This document shows positions 49,621-59,000 of a DNA stretch of 64,000 nucleotides, piece by piece. This stretch comes from Cryobacterium aureum. Its GTDB lineage: Bacteria > Actinomycetota > Actinomycetes > Actinomycetales > Microbacteriaceae. The position numbers and the translations under genes were made by a program. The notes under the pieces were generated by a model. It was not told the DNA's origin. It worked only from the letters and a program-made list of their open reading frames with translations, and ran no database searches. The stretch is from assembly GCF_002954245.1 (NCBI RefSeq), contig NZ_PPTG01000002.1, positions 149,644 through 213,643 of the forward strand, given 5' to 3'. How positions within the stretch are numbered: the stretch's first letter is position 1; every line of letters begins with the position of its first letter.

Positions 49621-50714
49621 CATTTCGCACCGGCCGCTGGCTCACGCAACCGGTCGCGGTCCCGTGCGAGCCGAATGATGGTGCGTGCAAGGCCCTCGGC
49701 GGTAGTGTCGGTCGCTGCGATGGCAGCGATACCGAATTCGGTGGCGAGGGTAGGGTCGGAGACGATCACGGGTCGACCGGCTTTGAACGCTTCGATAGCG
49801 ATCATTGGCTGATTGTCGAACCCATTGGACGTGATGACGGCGGCATGAGCCGAAGCGAGCAGCTGAGTGACACCAGCGGACGATACACGTCCGTGGAAGA
49901 TGACAGAAGCGCAAGGCGCACCAGACGCGCGACCGCCGGCGACGTCGAGCTGTACGACGCCGGACCCCAGGACGCTCTCCACTATCGCCATGGCTGAAAG
50001 CGCGACGTTGAGTCTTTTCTCCGGGGCGAACCGTGCCGCCCACACGAGCCGGAGTGGACCGGTCGATGAGCTGATGAGTGGCCGGCTGTGGAGGTACTCG
50101 CTGGTGTTGGAGATCACCGTGACGTTCTGCAATCCTGCCGCGCGCAGCACCGAAGCCTGATGGTGGGAGGGCGAGATCACCAAGTCAGCGGCCTGCGCCA
50201 CGCTCAAAGTCATCCCACGCAGCGCGCTATCCAGGCGTCGAGGTGCCAGACGTCGCCGTGACGGGGCTAGGCCTGTCGCCCAGCCATGAACTGCGGTGAC
50301 TAGCGGCGCGGCCAAGGCTGCGATTCGGGGGCCGCGCCAGAAAAAGGTGTGGACGACGTGCATGCTCGGGATGCCACGTTTCGCGGCAACTGTCAGCACT
50401 GCGGCGGCGAGACCGAATTCTGAATGCGTAATGACTAGATCGGTCTGCCATTCGGCCATCCGCCGGTCTAGGAGAGATTGGGTTCGGGCCGTATTGCCGA
50501 CGATTGGCAGGTTGGCGCCCGGGACCACGAAGGTGACTGGAGAGTCCCAGCAGGTCACGCCCGCCTCGGCGAGGTCGAGCTGGGAGCAGGCGTCGGGAGC
50601 CGCGATGGTCACAGTATGCCCGGCCGCGGCCAGAGCGCGTGCCTGCTGCAGGAATGCCGTTTGGGCACCGCCCATGTATTCGAGCTTGTAGTCGATCACG
50701 AGCAGGATGCTCAT
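49524..50714 (-). CDS. Glycosyltransferase family 4
   Basis: 396-residue GT-B sugar transferase. N-terminal MSILLVIDYKLEYMGGAQTAFLQQARALAAAGHTV, middle HVVHTFFWRG, and C-terminal LVWAARFAPEKRLNVALSAM and FDNQPMIAIEAFKAGRPVIVSDP with the nucleotide-sugar-binding E-x7-E variant. Makes a surface polysaccharide or glycolipid bond; donor unknown. It is coupled to the response regulator upstream. Confidence 0.85.
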   Translation of the reverse strand: MSILLVIDYKLEYMGGAQTAFLQQARALAAAGHTVTIAAPDACSQLDLAEAGVTCWDSPVTFVVPGANLPIVGNTARTQSLLDRRMAEWQTDLVITHSEFGLAAAVLTVAAKRGIPSMHVVHTFFWRGPRIAALAAPLVTAVHGWATGLAPSRRRLAPRRLDSALRGMTLSVAQAADLVISPSHHQASVLRAAGLQNVTVISNTSEYLHSRPLISSSTGPLRLVWAARFAPEKRLNVALSAMAIVESVLGSGVVQLDVAGGRASGAPCASVIFHGRVSSAGVTQLLASAHAAVITSNGFDNQPMIAIEAFKAGRPVIVSDPTLATEFGIAAIAATDTTAEGLARTIIRLARDRDRLREPAAGAKCYSARASAPQHARNIRQALLRVNADRKQGQYR

Positions 50715-50716
50715 GG

Positions 50717-51373
50717 TCATCGCAGCAGTCCATTCTCGTAAGCGAAGGCCACTATCTGTAAGCGCGAGCTCAGGGTGAGTTTTGAAAAAATGCTGGAAAC
50801 GTGGCTCTTGACGGTGGTCTCCGATATGAAGGCGGTCGTCGCGATGTCGCTATTACTCAGCCCGCGCGCGGCCAGCAGAAAGATCTCCTTTTCACGCGCG
50901 GACAGGTGACTGATCGCCGCATAGTCTGCCCGCTTATTCTCGGTGGGAATGAGGTCCTTGATAACGGCGACGCTGTCTCGTGGTGCGATTACCGATTGGC
51001 CGCCATGGACGGTGCGGATGGCTTCGAGTAAGAATGCGGGGTTGGCGTCTTTGAGGAGGAATCCGCTCGCTCCAGCGTTGATCGCCTGCAGCACGGCGAC
51101 GTCGCGTTCGTGAGTAGTGAGGATGATGATCTTGGGTGCGTCACCCGAAGCCCGCGCACAGATAATCTCGGTCGCGGTGATTCCGTTCGCGATTGGCATA
51201 CGAATGTCCATCAGGACGATGTCGGCCTTCTGAGACAGCGCGAGCTCGACGATCGCTTCGCCGTCGTACGCAGCACCGACGAACTCGAGATCGGGTTGCG
51301 ATTCGATAAGCATCTGGATTCCAGAGCAGAAAAGTTTCTGGTCATCGGCGATGGCCACGCGGATCAGGCTCAT
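50717..51373 (-). CDS. NarL-type response regulator
   Basis: 218-residue two-component regulator. Receiver domain with phosphorylation site VLMDIRMP (Asp56), LTTHERD and SGFLLKD; C-terminal LuxR-type HTH (LSAREKEIFLLAARGLSNSDIATTAFISETTVKSHVSSIFSKL). Stop and start are within 4 bases of the histidine kinase gene. Confidence 0.93.
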   Translation of the reverse strand: MSLIRVAIADDQKLFCSGIQMLIESQPDLEFVGAAYDGEAIVELALSQKADIVLMDIRMPIANGITATEIICARASGDAPKIIILTTHERDVAVLQAINAGASGFLLKDANPAFLLEAIRTVHGGQSVIAPRDSVAVIKDLIPTENKRADYAAISHLSAREKEIFLLAARGLSNSDIATTAFISETTVKSHVSSIFSKLTLSSRLQIVAFAYENGLLR

Positions 51374-52575
51374 CGTGGGGTCGTCGCATCCTCGTGTACG
51401 GGCATAGTGGGAATGAACGCTGTGACAATGAACCGTCGGGGATCCTCGTCGTCTAATTCCGCGGCCAGCCAGCCTCCCGCGAGACGTGCACGTTCAGTCA
51501 TTCCAGTGATTCCCCGTGAGAAGTGCCGTGGCGGAGATTTAGCCAGGTCCAGTGAAGCAGTCGAGACAACGCTGAGGGCTAGGCCCGGGCCGCGCCAATC
51601 GCGCGTGATCCGCACAATCGTAGGACCGCAGCCGTGTTTTAGGGCGTTTGTTAAACTCTCCTGCAGGATGCGGTAGACGGCCAATTGTTGCCCCGCCGTC
51701 AGTGGACTTGCCTCGCCGAACGTAACATCGGTCACGTTCAGCCCCGACTTCCTCATGCGTTCTACAAGGTCGTCCACATCTGTCAACGAGGGGTATGAAT
51801 GCCCCTCTGGAGAGGTCGACAGCGATTGCAGCAGTACGCGCAGCTCGCCCAGCGACTCCCTCCCCGACTTAGCTATGGTCCGGAGCGTCTCCGAGGTGGC
51901 TTCCGGACGTTGATCTTGCAGAAACAGCGCCCCGTCTGCCTGAGCGACGATGACTGATAGGGAGTGCGCCATGATGTCGTGCACGTCCTGTGCCGTGCGG
52001 TCGCGCTCAATCGCGATGGCGAGCTCGAGCTCGGCGGCGACAACCTCGTCCTCAAGTAGGCGTGCCCGGTGTAGCCCCGTGTCTCTCTCTAGAAATAGAT
52101 GCACGGCGAATCCCAGCGCCCAGGCCACGACGAAAACGACCGTCGCCAACACCATCGATGCGATCGGGCCTGAAACGTCTGAGGCGATCTGCCAACGGGG
52201 GGAAGCGATCGCGCCGACGGCGAGACCCACGAGGGCGCTCATCGCCAGGGCGAGCATTCGGATGCGTTTTGGGGCGAATGCGGCGACGATCCCAATGACG
52301 AACACGATGCCGAGGTACGCGGCCGTATTGGTCTCAAGGAATCGCCACCCCGGAAGGAGAAGTTGGGTCAATACCGTTGCCACGACGAGGCCCAGTGCGC
52401 TGACGGGCAATAATCGGCCCAGAGCGATGGCCAGCCCCAGCGCCGCATAGGGGATCCACTCGACAGGTAGAGCCGCCGAAATAGTGTTCGCCGCTCCGAT
52501 GATCCAGAGCAGGGTGAAAGTCGCTCCCGCCACGGGCAAGAATGCAGTCTTCGCGATCCGGAGGGTGTGTCTCAT
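51370..52575 (-). CDS. Sensor histidine kinase (HisKA_3 type)
   Basis: 401-residue membrane kinase with about six helices in the first 190 residues and no extracellular loop of size, so an intramembrane-sensing type. H-box ERDRTAQDVHDIMAHSLSVIVAQAD with the phospho-His; HATPase with LQESLTNALKHG and GITGMTERARLAGG. Start at the ATG 52575 (MRHTLRIAK). It phosphorylates the adjacent NarL regulator; the signal is unknown. The glycosyltransferase is a plausible output. Confidence 0.88.
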   Translation of the reverse strand: MRHTLRIAKTAFLPVAGATFTLLWIIGAANTISAALPVEWIPYAALGLAIALGRLLPVSALGLVVATVLTQLLLPGWRFLETNTAAYLGIVFVIGIVAAFAPKRIRMLALAMSALVGLAVGAIASPRWQIASDVSGPIASMVLATVVFVVAWALGFAVHLFLERDTGLHRARLLEDEVVAAELELAIAIERDRTAQDVHDIMAHSLSVIVAQADGALFLQDQRPEATSETLRTIAKSGRESLGELRVLLQSLSTSPEGHSYPSLTDVDDLVERMRKSGLNVTDVTFGEASPLTAGQQLAVYRILQESLTNALKHGCGPTIVRITRDWRGPGLALSVVSTASLDLAKSPPRHFSRGITGMTERARLAGGWLAAELDDEDPRRFIVTAFIPTMPVHEDATTPR

Positions 52576-52790
52576 AGGGCAACAGTACGGGCGTGAATGT
52601 TCAGACTTCGTTCGACCTTGGAAATATCCTCCCAAAGGAGGAATAGATTCATTCGTGATCACGGTCGTGGTGGCCGCTTGGAATCGATCAACAGTGCATA
52701 GAGCGCGGGCCGGCCGGAATGGACCGGCTGAGGCGGTGGGGTTCGGGCTTACTCGGCATCAGCCGCGGGGTGATTGCCATCTTGTGCCCG

Positions 52791-53150
52791 TCATGCCCAC
52801 ACCGGCCAGACGACGAAACCGGCAGAGAACAACACGACGAGGCTGCCGACAAGCCCCACGACGGCCAGGAGCAGGGCTACCCAGCTCATAACTGTGAGGC
52901 GCTGATCACTCGGCACGACATACCCGGCGACCACTGCGCCACACAGTAACAGAATCAGAACGACCGATGACACCACGGCGGGAAGCAACCTCGCCTCCGG
53001 TCCGGGGCACGGTGCAAAGCTGGAGATGGCGCAGATCGTAGATTTGAATCTGAACAGCCAGACCAATCCAAGTGCCAGAACAACGATTCCAAGATTCAGC
53101 GCCGCCCACTGCAGGGCGCTGCGCTGCGTCGTACTCGATATAGCCCCCAT
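52791..53150 (-). CDS. Small integral membrane protein
   Basis: 119-residue protein with three hydrophobic helices (LNLGIVVLALGLVWLF, AVVSSVVLILLLCGAVVAGYV, MSWVALLLAVVGLVGSLVVLF). Two Cys pairs lie between them (CAISSFAPCPG). MGAISSTTQ at 53150 taken as start. Unknown function; between the two-component genes and arsM. Confidence 0.6.
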   Translation of the reverse strand: MGAISSTTQRSALQWAALNLGIVVLALGLVWLFRFKSTICAISSFAPCPGPEARLLPAVVSSVVLILLLCGAVVAGYVVPSDQRLTVMSWVALLLAVVGLVGSLVVLFSAGFVVWPVWA

Positions 53151-53197
53151 GGGTTTGAGTATGGCCGCGGGCACGGGGATTGTCCAGCGCAGCGGCG

Positions 53198-53962
53198 TCA
53201 GCTCCGGGCGGTCACGGCAGGTTTGATGGCCTTCACGATGGCTCCGTGCATTTCGGCGGCGACCTCGTGGGTGTACTCCACGGCCCCGTCGACAAAGCCC
53301 GCCGCGGCCAGCGCATCGAGGTATTCCTGGTTCGAGAGGGCACCGGCAATGCAGCCGGTGTAGCTGCCTCGCGCAATGCGATCCTCGACGCTCAGGTGGT
53401 TTTCGGCCACGACGTCGGAGATGCCGAGGCGCCCGCCGGGCTTCAACACCCGAAACATCTCGGAGATCACGGCATTCTTGTCGGCGGACAGGTTGATCAC
53501 ACAGTTGGAGATGATGACGTCGATGCTGTCATCGGCCAGGGGGATGGCTTCCATCTGACCCTTGATGAACTCGACGTTTGTGACATCGGCCTTAGCCGCA
53601 TTGGCCCGGGCGAGTGCGAGCATCTCATCGGTCATGTCGAGACCGTAGGCGAAGCCGGTCGAGCCCACGCGGCGGGCGGAGAGAAGCACGTCGATGCCGC
53701 CTCCGGAGCCTAGGTCGAGCACCGTTTCGCCCAGGCGCAGGTCAGCGACCGCCGTCGGGTTGCCACAGCCCAGGCTGGCCAGAAACGCTTCCTCGGGGAT
53801 CTCGTCGTTCTCCCCCTGGGTGTACAGCACGGACCCGAACACGTTTCCGTTGCCCAGGTCGGTGGGCACGCAGCAGGACGTGCTCGAGACATCGCTCAGC
53901 TGCAACGCTGCCGCCGCATAACGCTCGCGAACGAGCTCGGTGATCTCAGATTTCTCGGTCAT
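53198..53962 (-). CDS. arsM: Arsenite S-adenosylmethyltransferase
   Basis: 254-residue arsenite methyltransferase. DLGSGGGIDVLLSARRVG is the SAM-binding loop, SCCVPTDLGNG and SLGCGNPTAVADLRLGET carry the conserved cysteines, and ISNCVINLSADKNAVISEMFRVLKPGGRL is typical ArsM. It converts As(III) to methylated species that leave the cell. It faces the arsD/arsA genes across a short gap, so both sides probably share control by an ArsR regulator encoded elsewhere. Confidence 0.93.
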   Translation of the reverse strand: MTEKSEITELVRERYAAAALQLSDVSSTSCCVPTDLGNGNVFGSVLYTQGENDEIPEEAFLASLGCGNPTAVADLRLGETVLDLGSGGGIDVLLSARRVGSTGFAYGLDMTDEMLALARANAAKADVTNVEFIKGQMEAIPLADDSIDVIISNCVINLSADKNAVISEMFRVLKPGGRLGISDVVAENHLSVEDRIARGSYTGCIAGALSNQEYLDALAAAGFVDGAVEYTHEVAAEMHGAIVKAIKPAVTARS

Positions 53963-54058
53963 CGGTTGATCCTTTCGGTAGGTGGCGGCACCAGCCTACT
54001 GCTACATTGATACTGATCGATATAGCGAGTGACGTCTAAACTTTTGAGGGAGATCGAC

Positions 54059-54451
54059 ATGGCTGCCATCCGAATCTACGAACCGGCACTGTGCTGCGAC
54101 ACCGGCGTCTGTGGTGTCGACCTCGACCAGTCCCTGGTGGAGGTGACCGCGACCGTGCGCAGTCTGCAGGACCTTGGCGCTGACATTGCGCGCCACAATC
54201 TGGCCACTGACCCGCTCGCCTTCACCACGGATGAGACTGTGCGCGCCTTCATGCACGTCGTCGGTTCGACCGGACTGCCGCTCACCGTCGTCGACGGCGT
54301 CACCGTCGCGACCGGCACCTACCCCTCGAAGGCACAGCTGCTCGTCTTTGCCGGCCTCGCTCCGGTAACGAGTGAGCCAGCCGAGCGACCCCAGCTCGGC
54401 CTGACCGAGAAATCTGCAAGCGGATGCTGCGGCGCCACCGGCTGCTGCTAG
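54059..54451 (+). CDS. arsD: Arsenic metallochaperone ArsD
   Basis: 130-residue chaperone that passes As(III) to ArsA. RIYEPALCCDTGVCGVDLD has the metal-binding Cys12, Cys13 and Cys18; further Cys pairs at the end (SGCCGATGCC). Start MAAIRIYEP at 54059 with GAGGGAGA upstream; an ATT/GTG further up is not needed. Four bases before arsA. Confidence 0.92.
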   Translation: MAAIRIYEPALCCDTGVCGVDLDQSLVEVTATVRSLQDLGADIARHNLATDPLAFTTDETVRAFMHVVGSTGLPLTVVDGVTVATGTYPSKAQLLVFAGLAPVTSEPAERPQLGLTEKSASGCCGATGCC

Positions 54452-54455
54452 CACC

Positions 54456-56210
54456 ATGAAGTTTCTGCAAAACCCGCCCCGCTTTCTGTTCTTCACCGGC
54501 AAGGGCGGCGTGGGAAAGACATCCGTTGCCTGTGCCGCCGGCATGGAGCTAGCCTCGCGCGGGCGCCGGGTTCTGCTGGTGAGTACCGACCCGGCCTCCA
54601 ATATCGGGCAGGTGTTCGGCGTCACGATCGGCAATACGGTCACTCCGATTGCCGCGATTGCGGGCCTGAGCGCGCTCGAAATCGACCCGGAGCAGGCAGC
54701 GGATGCCTACCGCGAACGCATCATCGCCCCGGTTCGGGGGCTCCTGCCGGAACGCGAACTCGCGAGCATTGCCGAGGGTTTGTCGGGCTCCTGCACCACG
54801 GAGGTGGCCTCGTTCGACGAGTTCACGAACCTGCTCACCGACGACAGCCTGCTGGCGACCTACGACCACATCGTCTTCGACACCGCGCCGACCGGCCACA
54901 CCATCCGCCTGCTGCAGCTGCCCGGTTCCTGGACCGAGTTTCTCGACGCGGGCAAGGGCGATCCGTCGTGCCTCGGCCCGCTGTCCGGGCTGGAGAAGCA
55001 CAAGACGGTCTACGCCGCTGCGGTCGCAGCCCTCGCCGACCCCGCGCGTACGCGACTGGTGCTGGTGGCGCGGGCGCAGGCATCCGCTGTGGCCGAAATC
55101 GATCGCACCTTCGGCGAGTTGGAGCAGATCGGCATTCTGGGCGGCTACGTCGTGATCAATGGTGCGCTGCCGACGGGGGCGGGAACCGAGCCGATAGCGG
55201 TAGCGGTGCGCAATCGGGAGGCGGCTGCGCTGAGCGGTATTCCCGCACGTCTGGCGGCCTTGCCGAGGGACATTCTCGAGCTCAAAGCGGGCAACATGGT
55301 GGGCGTTGACGCGCTCCGCACCCTGTTTCAGGGCAGCGATGGCCCGGCGCACGCGCAGGCTCCGGTCGATGTGGCGGATGCCCCGCTCGGCCACTTCATC
55401 GACGAGCTCGAACTGACCGGGCACGGGCTGATCCTCTGCATGGGAAAAGGCGGCGTTGGCAAGACGACGATCGCTGCGGCGATTGCCGTTGCCCTGGCGC
55501 AGCGCGGCCACGCCGTGCACTTGACCACGACGGACCCGGCCGCTCACCTGATCGACACCCTGCACGGAAACGTGCCAGGGCTGCGCGTTTCGCGCATCGA
55601 CCCTGAGCAGGCGATTCGCGAGTACCGCGATCATGTCATGGCCACCAAGGGCAAGAACCTCGATGCGGATGGCCGGGCTGCCCTGGCCGAAGACCTGCTC
55701 TCGCCGTGCACCGACGAGGTCGCGGTATTCCGGCAGTTCTCCAAGGCCGTGCACGAATCCCGTCACGAATTCGTCGTCGTCGATACCGCGCCGACCGGCC
55801 ACACCCTGCTGCTCCTCGATGCGACGGGGTCGTACCACCGAGAAATCGCCCGCCAGATGGGCGAGGGCATGTCGTTCGTGACCCCGTTGATGCGGCTGCA
55901 GGATCCGGCGCTGACCAAGGTGCTGCTGGTGACCCTGGCCGAGACGACGCCGGTGCTCGAGGCCGAGAGCCTGCAGGACGATCTCATTCGCGCCGGAATC
56001 CAGCCGTGGGGCTGGGTTGTGAACAACTCCATCGCTGCCGCGCACCCCGGTACGCCTTTTCTGCAGGCACGCGCCGCCAACGAGGCCGCCCAGCTCGCGG
56101 AAGTGTTCGCCCGCGCCGATCGGGTGGCGATCGTGCCGCTGCTTGCCGAGGAACCGATCGGCATCGACAGGCTCACCGCGCTCACCGCTCTGGAGTCGCA
56201 GCCGGTGTGA
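54456..56210 (+). CDS. arsA: Arsenical pump ATPase ArsA
   Basis: 584-residue ATPase with two homologous halves. P-loops at residues 15-23 (GKGGVGKTS) and about 330 (GKGGVGKTT), signal sequence DTAPTGHTIRLL and DTAPTGHTLLLL in each, and metal-site cysteines in SCTTEVASF and SPCTDEVAVF. It energises an arsenite permease. No ArsB or ACR3 gene occurs in this window, so the permease must be elsewhere or ArsA works otherwise. Confidence 0.95.
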   Translation: MKFLQNPPRFLFFTGKGGVGKTSVACAAGMELASRGRRVLLVSTDPASNIGQVFGVTIGNTVTPIAAIAGLSALEIDPEQAADAYRERIIAPVRGLLPERELASIAEGLSGSCTTEVASFDEFTNLLTDDSLLATYDHIVFDTAPTGHTIRLLQLPGSWTEFLDAGKGDPSCLGPLSGLEKHKTVYAAAVAALADPARTRLVLVARAQASAVAEIDRTFGELEQIGILGGYVVINGALPTGAGTEPIAVAVRNREAAALSGIPARLAALPRDILELKAGNMVGVDALRTLFQGSDGPAHAQAPVDVADAPLGHFIDELELTGHGLILCMGKGGVGKTTIAAAIAVALAQRGHAVHLTTTDPAAHLIDTLHGNVPGLRVSRIDPEQAIREYRDHVMATKGKNLDADGRAALAEDLLSPCTDEVAVFRQFSKAVHESRHEFVVVDTAPTGHTLLLLDATGSYHREIARQMGEGMSFVTPLMRLQDPALTKVLLVTLAETTPVLEAESLQDDLIRAGIQPWGWVVNNSIAAAHPGTPFLQARAANEAAQLAEVFARADRVAIVPLLAEEPIGIDRLTALTALESQPV

Positions 56211-56270
56211 GCGAGCCGCCACTCGGTGCGTCGGCAGTATTAGGGCGTGCGCGGGCCGGAGCTGTTGGGG

Positions 56271-56540
56271 TTAGGAGGCCATTTTGGGGTGCACCTTCAC
56301 GAAGGTGATGTTCTTCGTGGGATGCACAGTTTTGGCCGGCGCCCGGGAGAAGCCCTTGGCTCCCTCGAGACGGTTCTGGCCACGAAACTCGGTCAGGGCG
56401 TCGTCGAAGATGGCGTTCAGCTGGGTTCCGGTGAACTCTTCCGAGGTCCCCTCGGTGAAGCTGATGCTGATGAGCGAGTTGTCGGGAAAGTGCCGGTTCA
56501 TGCGGATGAAGCCATCGGCATCCTGCTGCAGGGTGATCAT
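56271..56540 (-). CDS. Small conserved-type protein of unknown function
   Basis: 89-residue protein starting MITLQQDADGFIRMNRHFP, with a beta-strand pattern and ending VKVHPKMAS. It is convergent with arsA and divergent from the MFS gene. No known domain recognised. Confidence 0.6.
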   Translation of the reverse strand: MITLQQDADGFIRMNRHFPDNSLISISFTEGTSEEFTGTQLNAIFDDALTEFRGQNRLEGAKGFSRAPAKTVHPTKNITFVKVHPKMAS

Positions 56541-56589
56541 TGGTCTAGTTTGACCTATATATTCCTAGTCGGTGGAGTTAACTCGGAGC

Positions 56590-57972
56590 ATGACAAGTTC
56601 TTCGGCCAGCACCCAACGGCTCGTTCTCGTGGTTGCGGTGCTCGCCTCGTTCATCGCCTTTCTCGACGGCACCGTCATCAACGTGGCCCTGCCGGCGATC
56701 ACGCGTGAGCTCGGCGGCGGCATTGCCACCCAGCAGTGGGTGGTCGACGCTTACCTCATTACCCTCGGTGGAATCATCTTGCTCGCCGGTTCGCTCTCCG
56801 ATGCTTTCGGGCGTAAGCGGGTGCTGTTCTGGGGTCTCGTGGGGTTCGCCGCAGCATCCGTTCTCTGTGCCGTGGCACCGAGCGCTCCCTTTCTGATCGG
56901 CGCGCGCGGGTTGCAGGGAGTGGCCGGTGCCCTGCTGGTGCCGAGCTCTCTCGCCCTCATCTTCAGCACGTTTTCCGGCGCCGGTCAGGCCCGCGCCATC
57001 GGCACTTGGACTGCCTGGACCAGCACCGCCTTCATCGCGGGCCCGCTCATCGGCGGTCTGCTGGTCGACCTGTCGTCGTGGCGGCTGGTCTTCGCCATCA
57101 ACATCGTGCCCATCGCGGCGACGCTGCTTCTGTTGGCGCGCCTGCCGCGCGACCCCGCAGCGGATGCCGGCACCCGCGTTGACATCGTCGGCGCGATTCT
57201 CGGAGTGCTCGGACTGGCGCTGCCCGTCTTCGCACTCATCGAACAGGGGAACTTCGGGTGGGGGAGCCCGGTCATCCTGATCCCTCTCGTGGTGGGCCTC
57301 GTGTGCTTTGCGGCGTTCATCGGGCACGAGCGGCGTACCCGGCAACCGATGATGCCCCTCAGCCTGTTTCAGGTGCGCAACTTCTGGGTGGGCAACGTGG
57401 CCACGACCTTCATCTATGCGGCCCTGTCGCTCGGCTCATTCATTCTTGCCGTGTTCCTGCAGCAGGTCGGCGGGTATACAGCTACGCTGGCCGGCCTCGC
57501 ACTGCTACCGGTAAGCATTCTGAGCATTGCCCTGTCGGGACTTGTCGGCCGGCTCGCCGGACGGTTCGGGCCGCGACTGTTCATGTGCGTCGGCCCGATC
57601 ACCGCCGGAATAGGGTTTTTCGCTATGCTCCGGGTCGATCAGAGCGTCACCTATTTCAGCCACGTACTGCCCGGCGTCGTGATCTTCGGCCTCGGCCTGA
57701 CCATCACGGTCGCCCCGCTTACCTCCGCCATCCTGGGCGCCATCGATCCCAGCCGGGCCGGCATCGCGTCGGCCGTCAATAATGCCGTGTCACGGGTGGC
57801 CGGACTCGTTGCCATTGCAGCGGCGAGCATCATCGTCGGCCCGGTGCTCGACCTGGAGGGGTTTCATCGGGCGGCCATTGTCACCGGAATTCTGCTGGTC
57901 GGCGGTGGAATCGTCTCGGGCTTGGGTATCCAAAACGCAATGTCGGTGCACGTGGATAAACTGCAGGCATGA
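56590..57972 (+). CDS. MFS drug exporter (DHA2, EmrB/QacA-type)
   Basis: 460-residue, 14-helix transporter. LVLVVAVLASFIAFLDGTVINVALPAI is the first-helix motif D1 and LLAGSLSDAFGRKRVLFWG motif A; motif C occurs as GAILGVLGL later. Start MTSSSASTQR at 56590. Exports drugs or other hydrophobic compounds. Its stop overlaps the oxidoreductase start by 4 bases (ATGA). Confidence 0.88.
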   Translation: MTSSSASTQRLVLVVAVLASFIAFLDGTVINVALPAITRELGGGIATQQWVVDAYLITLGGIILLAGSLSDAFGRKRVLFWGLVGFAAASVLCAVAPSAPFLIGARGLQGVAGALLVPSSLALIFSTFSGAGQARAIGTWTAWTSTAFIAGPLIGGLLVDLSSWRLVFAINIVPIAATLLLLARLPRDPAADAGTRVDIVGAILGVLGLALPVFALIEQGNFGWGSPVILIPLVVGLVCFAAFIGHERRTRQPMMPLSLFQVRNFWVGNVATTFIYAALSLGSFILAVFLQQVGGYTATLAGLALLPVSILSIALSGLVGRLAGRFGPRLFMCVGPITAGIGFFAMLRVDQSVTYFSHVLPGVVIFGLGLTITVAPLTSAILGAIDPSRAGIASAVNNAVSRVAGLVAIAAASIIVGPVLDLEGFHRAAIVTGILLVGGGIVSGLGIQNAMSVHVDKLQA

Positions 57973-58955
57973 CGGTTCACATCCGCTGGGGGATCCTGGC
58001 CACCGGCGGCATCGCCCACCTGTTCACCAACGATCTCGTGCAGAACGGCCACACGGTGCAGGCCGTGGGGTCGCGCAGCCAGCAATCGGCGGATGCCTTC
58101 GCTGCTGAATTCTCCATCCCCACCGCGCATGCCAGCTACGCAGATCTCGTGAACGACCCCGAGGTCGACGCCATCTACGTGTCGACCCCGCACCCTTTCC
58201 ATGCCGAGCATGCCTCGCTCGCGCTGAACGCCGGCAAGCACGTTTTGATCGAGAAGCCGTTTGCGCTCAACGCTCACGAAGCCCGACAAATCGTCGACCT
58301 CGCCGCGAGCCGCGGATTGCTGGTCATGGAAGCCATGTGGACGCGGTTTCTGCCGCACATGGCCCGCATCCGCGAGGTTCTCGCCGCCGGAACGCTCGGT
58401 GACGTGCGCAGCCTGCTCGCCGACCATACGCAAGATCTGCCCGACGACCCCGCGCATCGGTTGAACTCGCTCGCCCTGGGCGGCGGCGCGCTGCTCGACC
58501 TCGGCGTCTATCCAGTGAACTTCGCGCACGCCGTCTTCGGGACACCAGACACGATTCTGGCCAGCGCCTCGTTCAAAACCACCGGAGCGGATGCCCAGGT
58601 CGCGACCATCTTTCGCTATGCCGACGGCCAGATCGCTACGACGTTCTCGGCGAGCGACACCCTCGGCCCGACCATGGCATCCATCATCGGCACGGCAGGG
58701 CGCATCGATATCGACTCCGTGTGGTACTCGCCGACCGGGTTTCGGGTTCTCGACAATCTCGGCGCTGTACTCGAGACCTTTGTGCCGGCCGAGTTCACCG
58801 GGCGCGGCATGCACTTCGAAGCGGTCGAGGTTGAAACTTTGATTCGGGCCGGCAGAATTTCGAGCGGCATCATGCCGGCCGAAGAATCGGTCGCCATCAT
58901 GGAGACCCTTGATGCCGTGCGCGCTCAGATCGGCCTGCGCTACCCGGGCGAATAG
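57969..58955 (+). CDS. Gfo/Idh/MocA-family oxidoreductase
   Basis: 328-residue NAD(P)-dependent sugar-type dehydrogenase. GILATGGIAHLFTNDL is the nucleotide-binding GxGxxA variant; YVSTPHPFHAEHASLALNAGKHVLIEKPFALN holds the EKP motif with catalytic Lys; WTRFLPHMARIREVLAAG in the second domain; GGGALLDLGVYPVNF. Substrate unknown. Confidence 0.9.
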   Translation: MTVHIRWGILATGGIAHLFTNDLVQNGHTVQAVGSRSQQSADAFAAEFSIPTAHASYADLVNDPEVDAIYVSTPHPFHAEHASLALNAGKHVLIEKPFALNAHEARQIVDLAASRGLLVMEAMWTRFLPHMARIREVLAAGTLGDVRSLLADHTQDLPDDPAHRLNSLALGGGALLDLGVYPVNFAHAVFGTPDTILASASFKTTGADAQVATIFRYADGQIATTFSASDTLGPTMASIIGTAGRIDIDSVWYSPTGFRVLDNLGAVLETFVPAEFTGRGMHFEAVEVETLIRAGRISSGIMPAEESVAIMETLDAVRAQIGLRYPGE

Positions 58956-59000
58956 CCGGCCCGGTAGAGCGTCGGATACCATACGGAGGTGGACGAACCA

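Noticed and set aside
54549..56222. 557-codon minus ORF
   Set aside because: Antisense to arsA, whose two P-loops are unmistakable.
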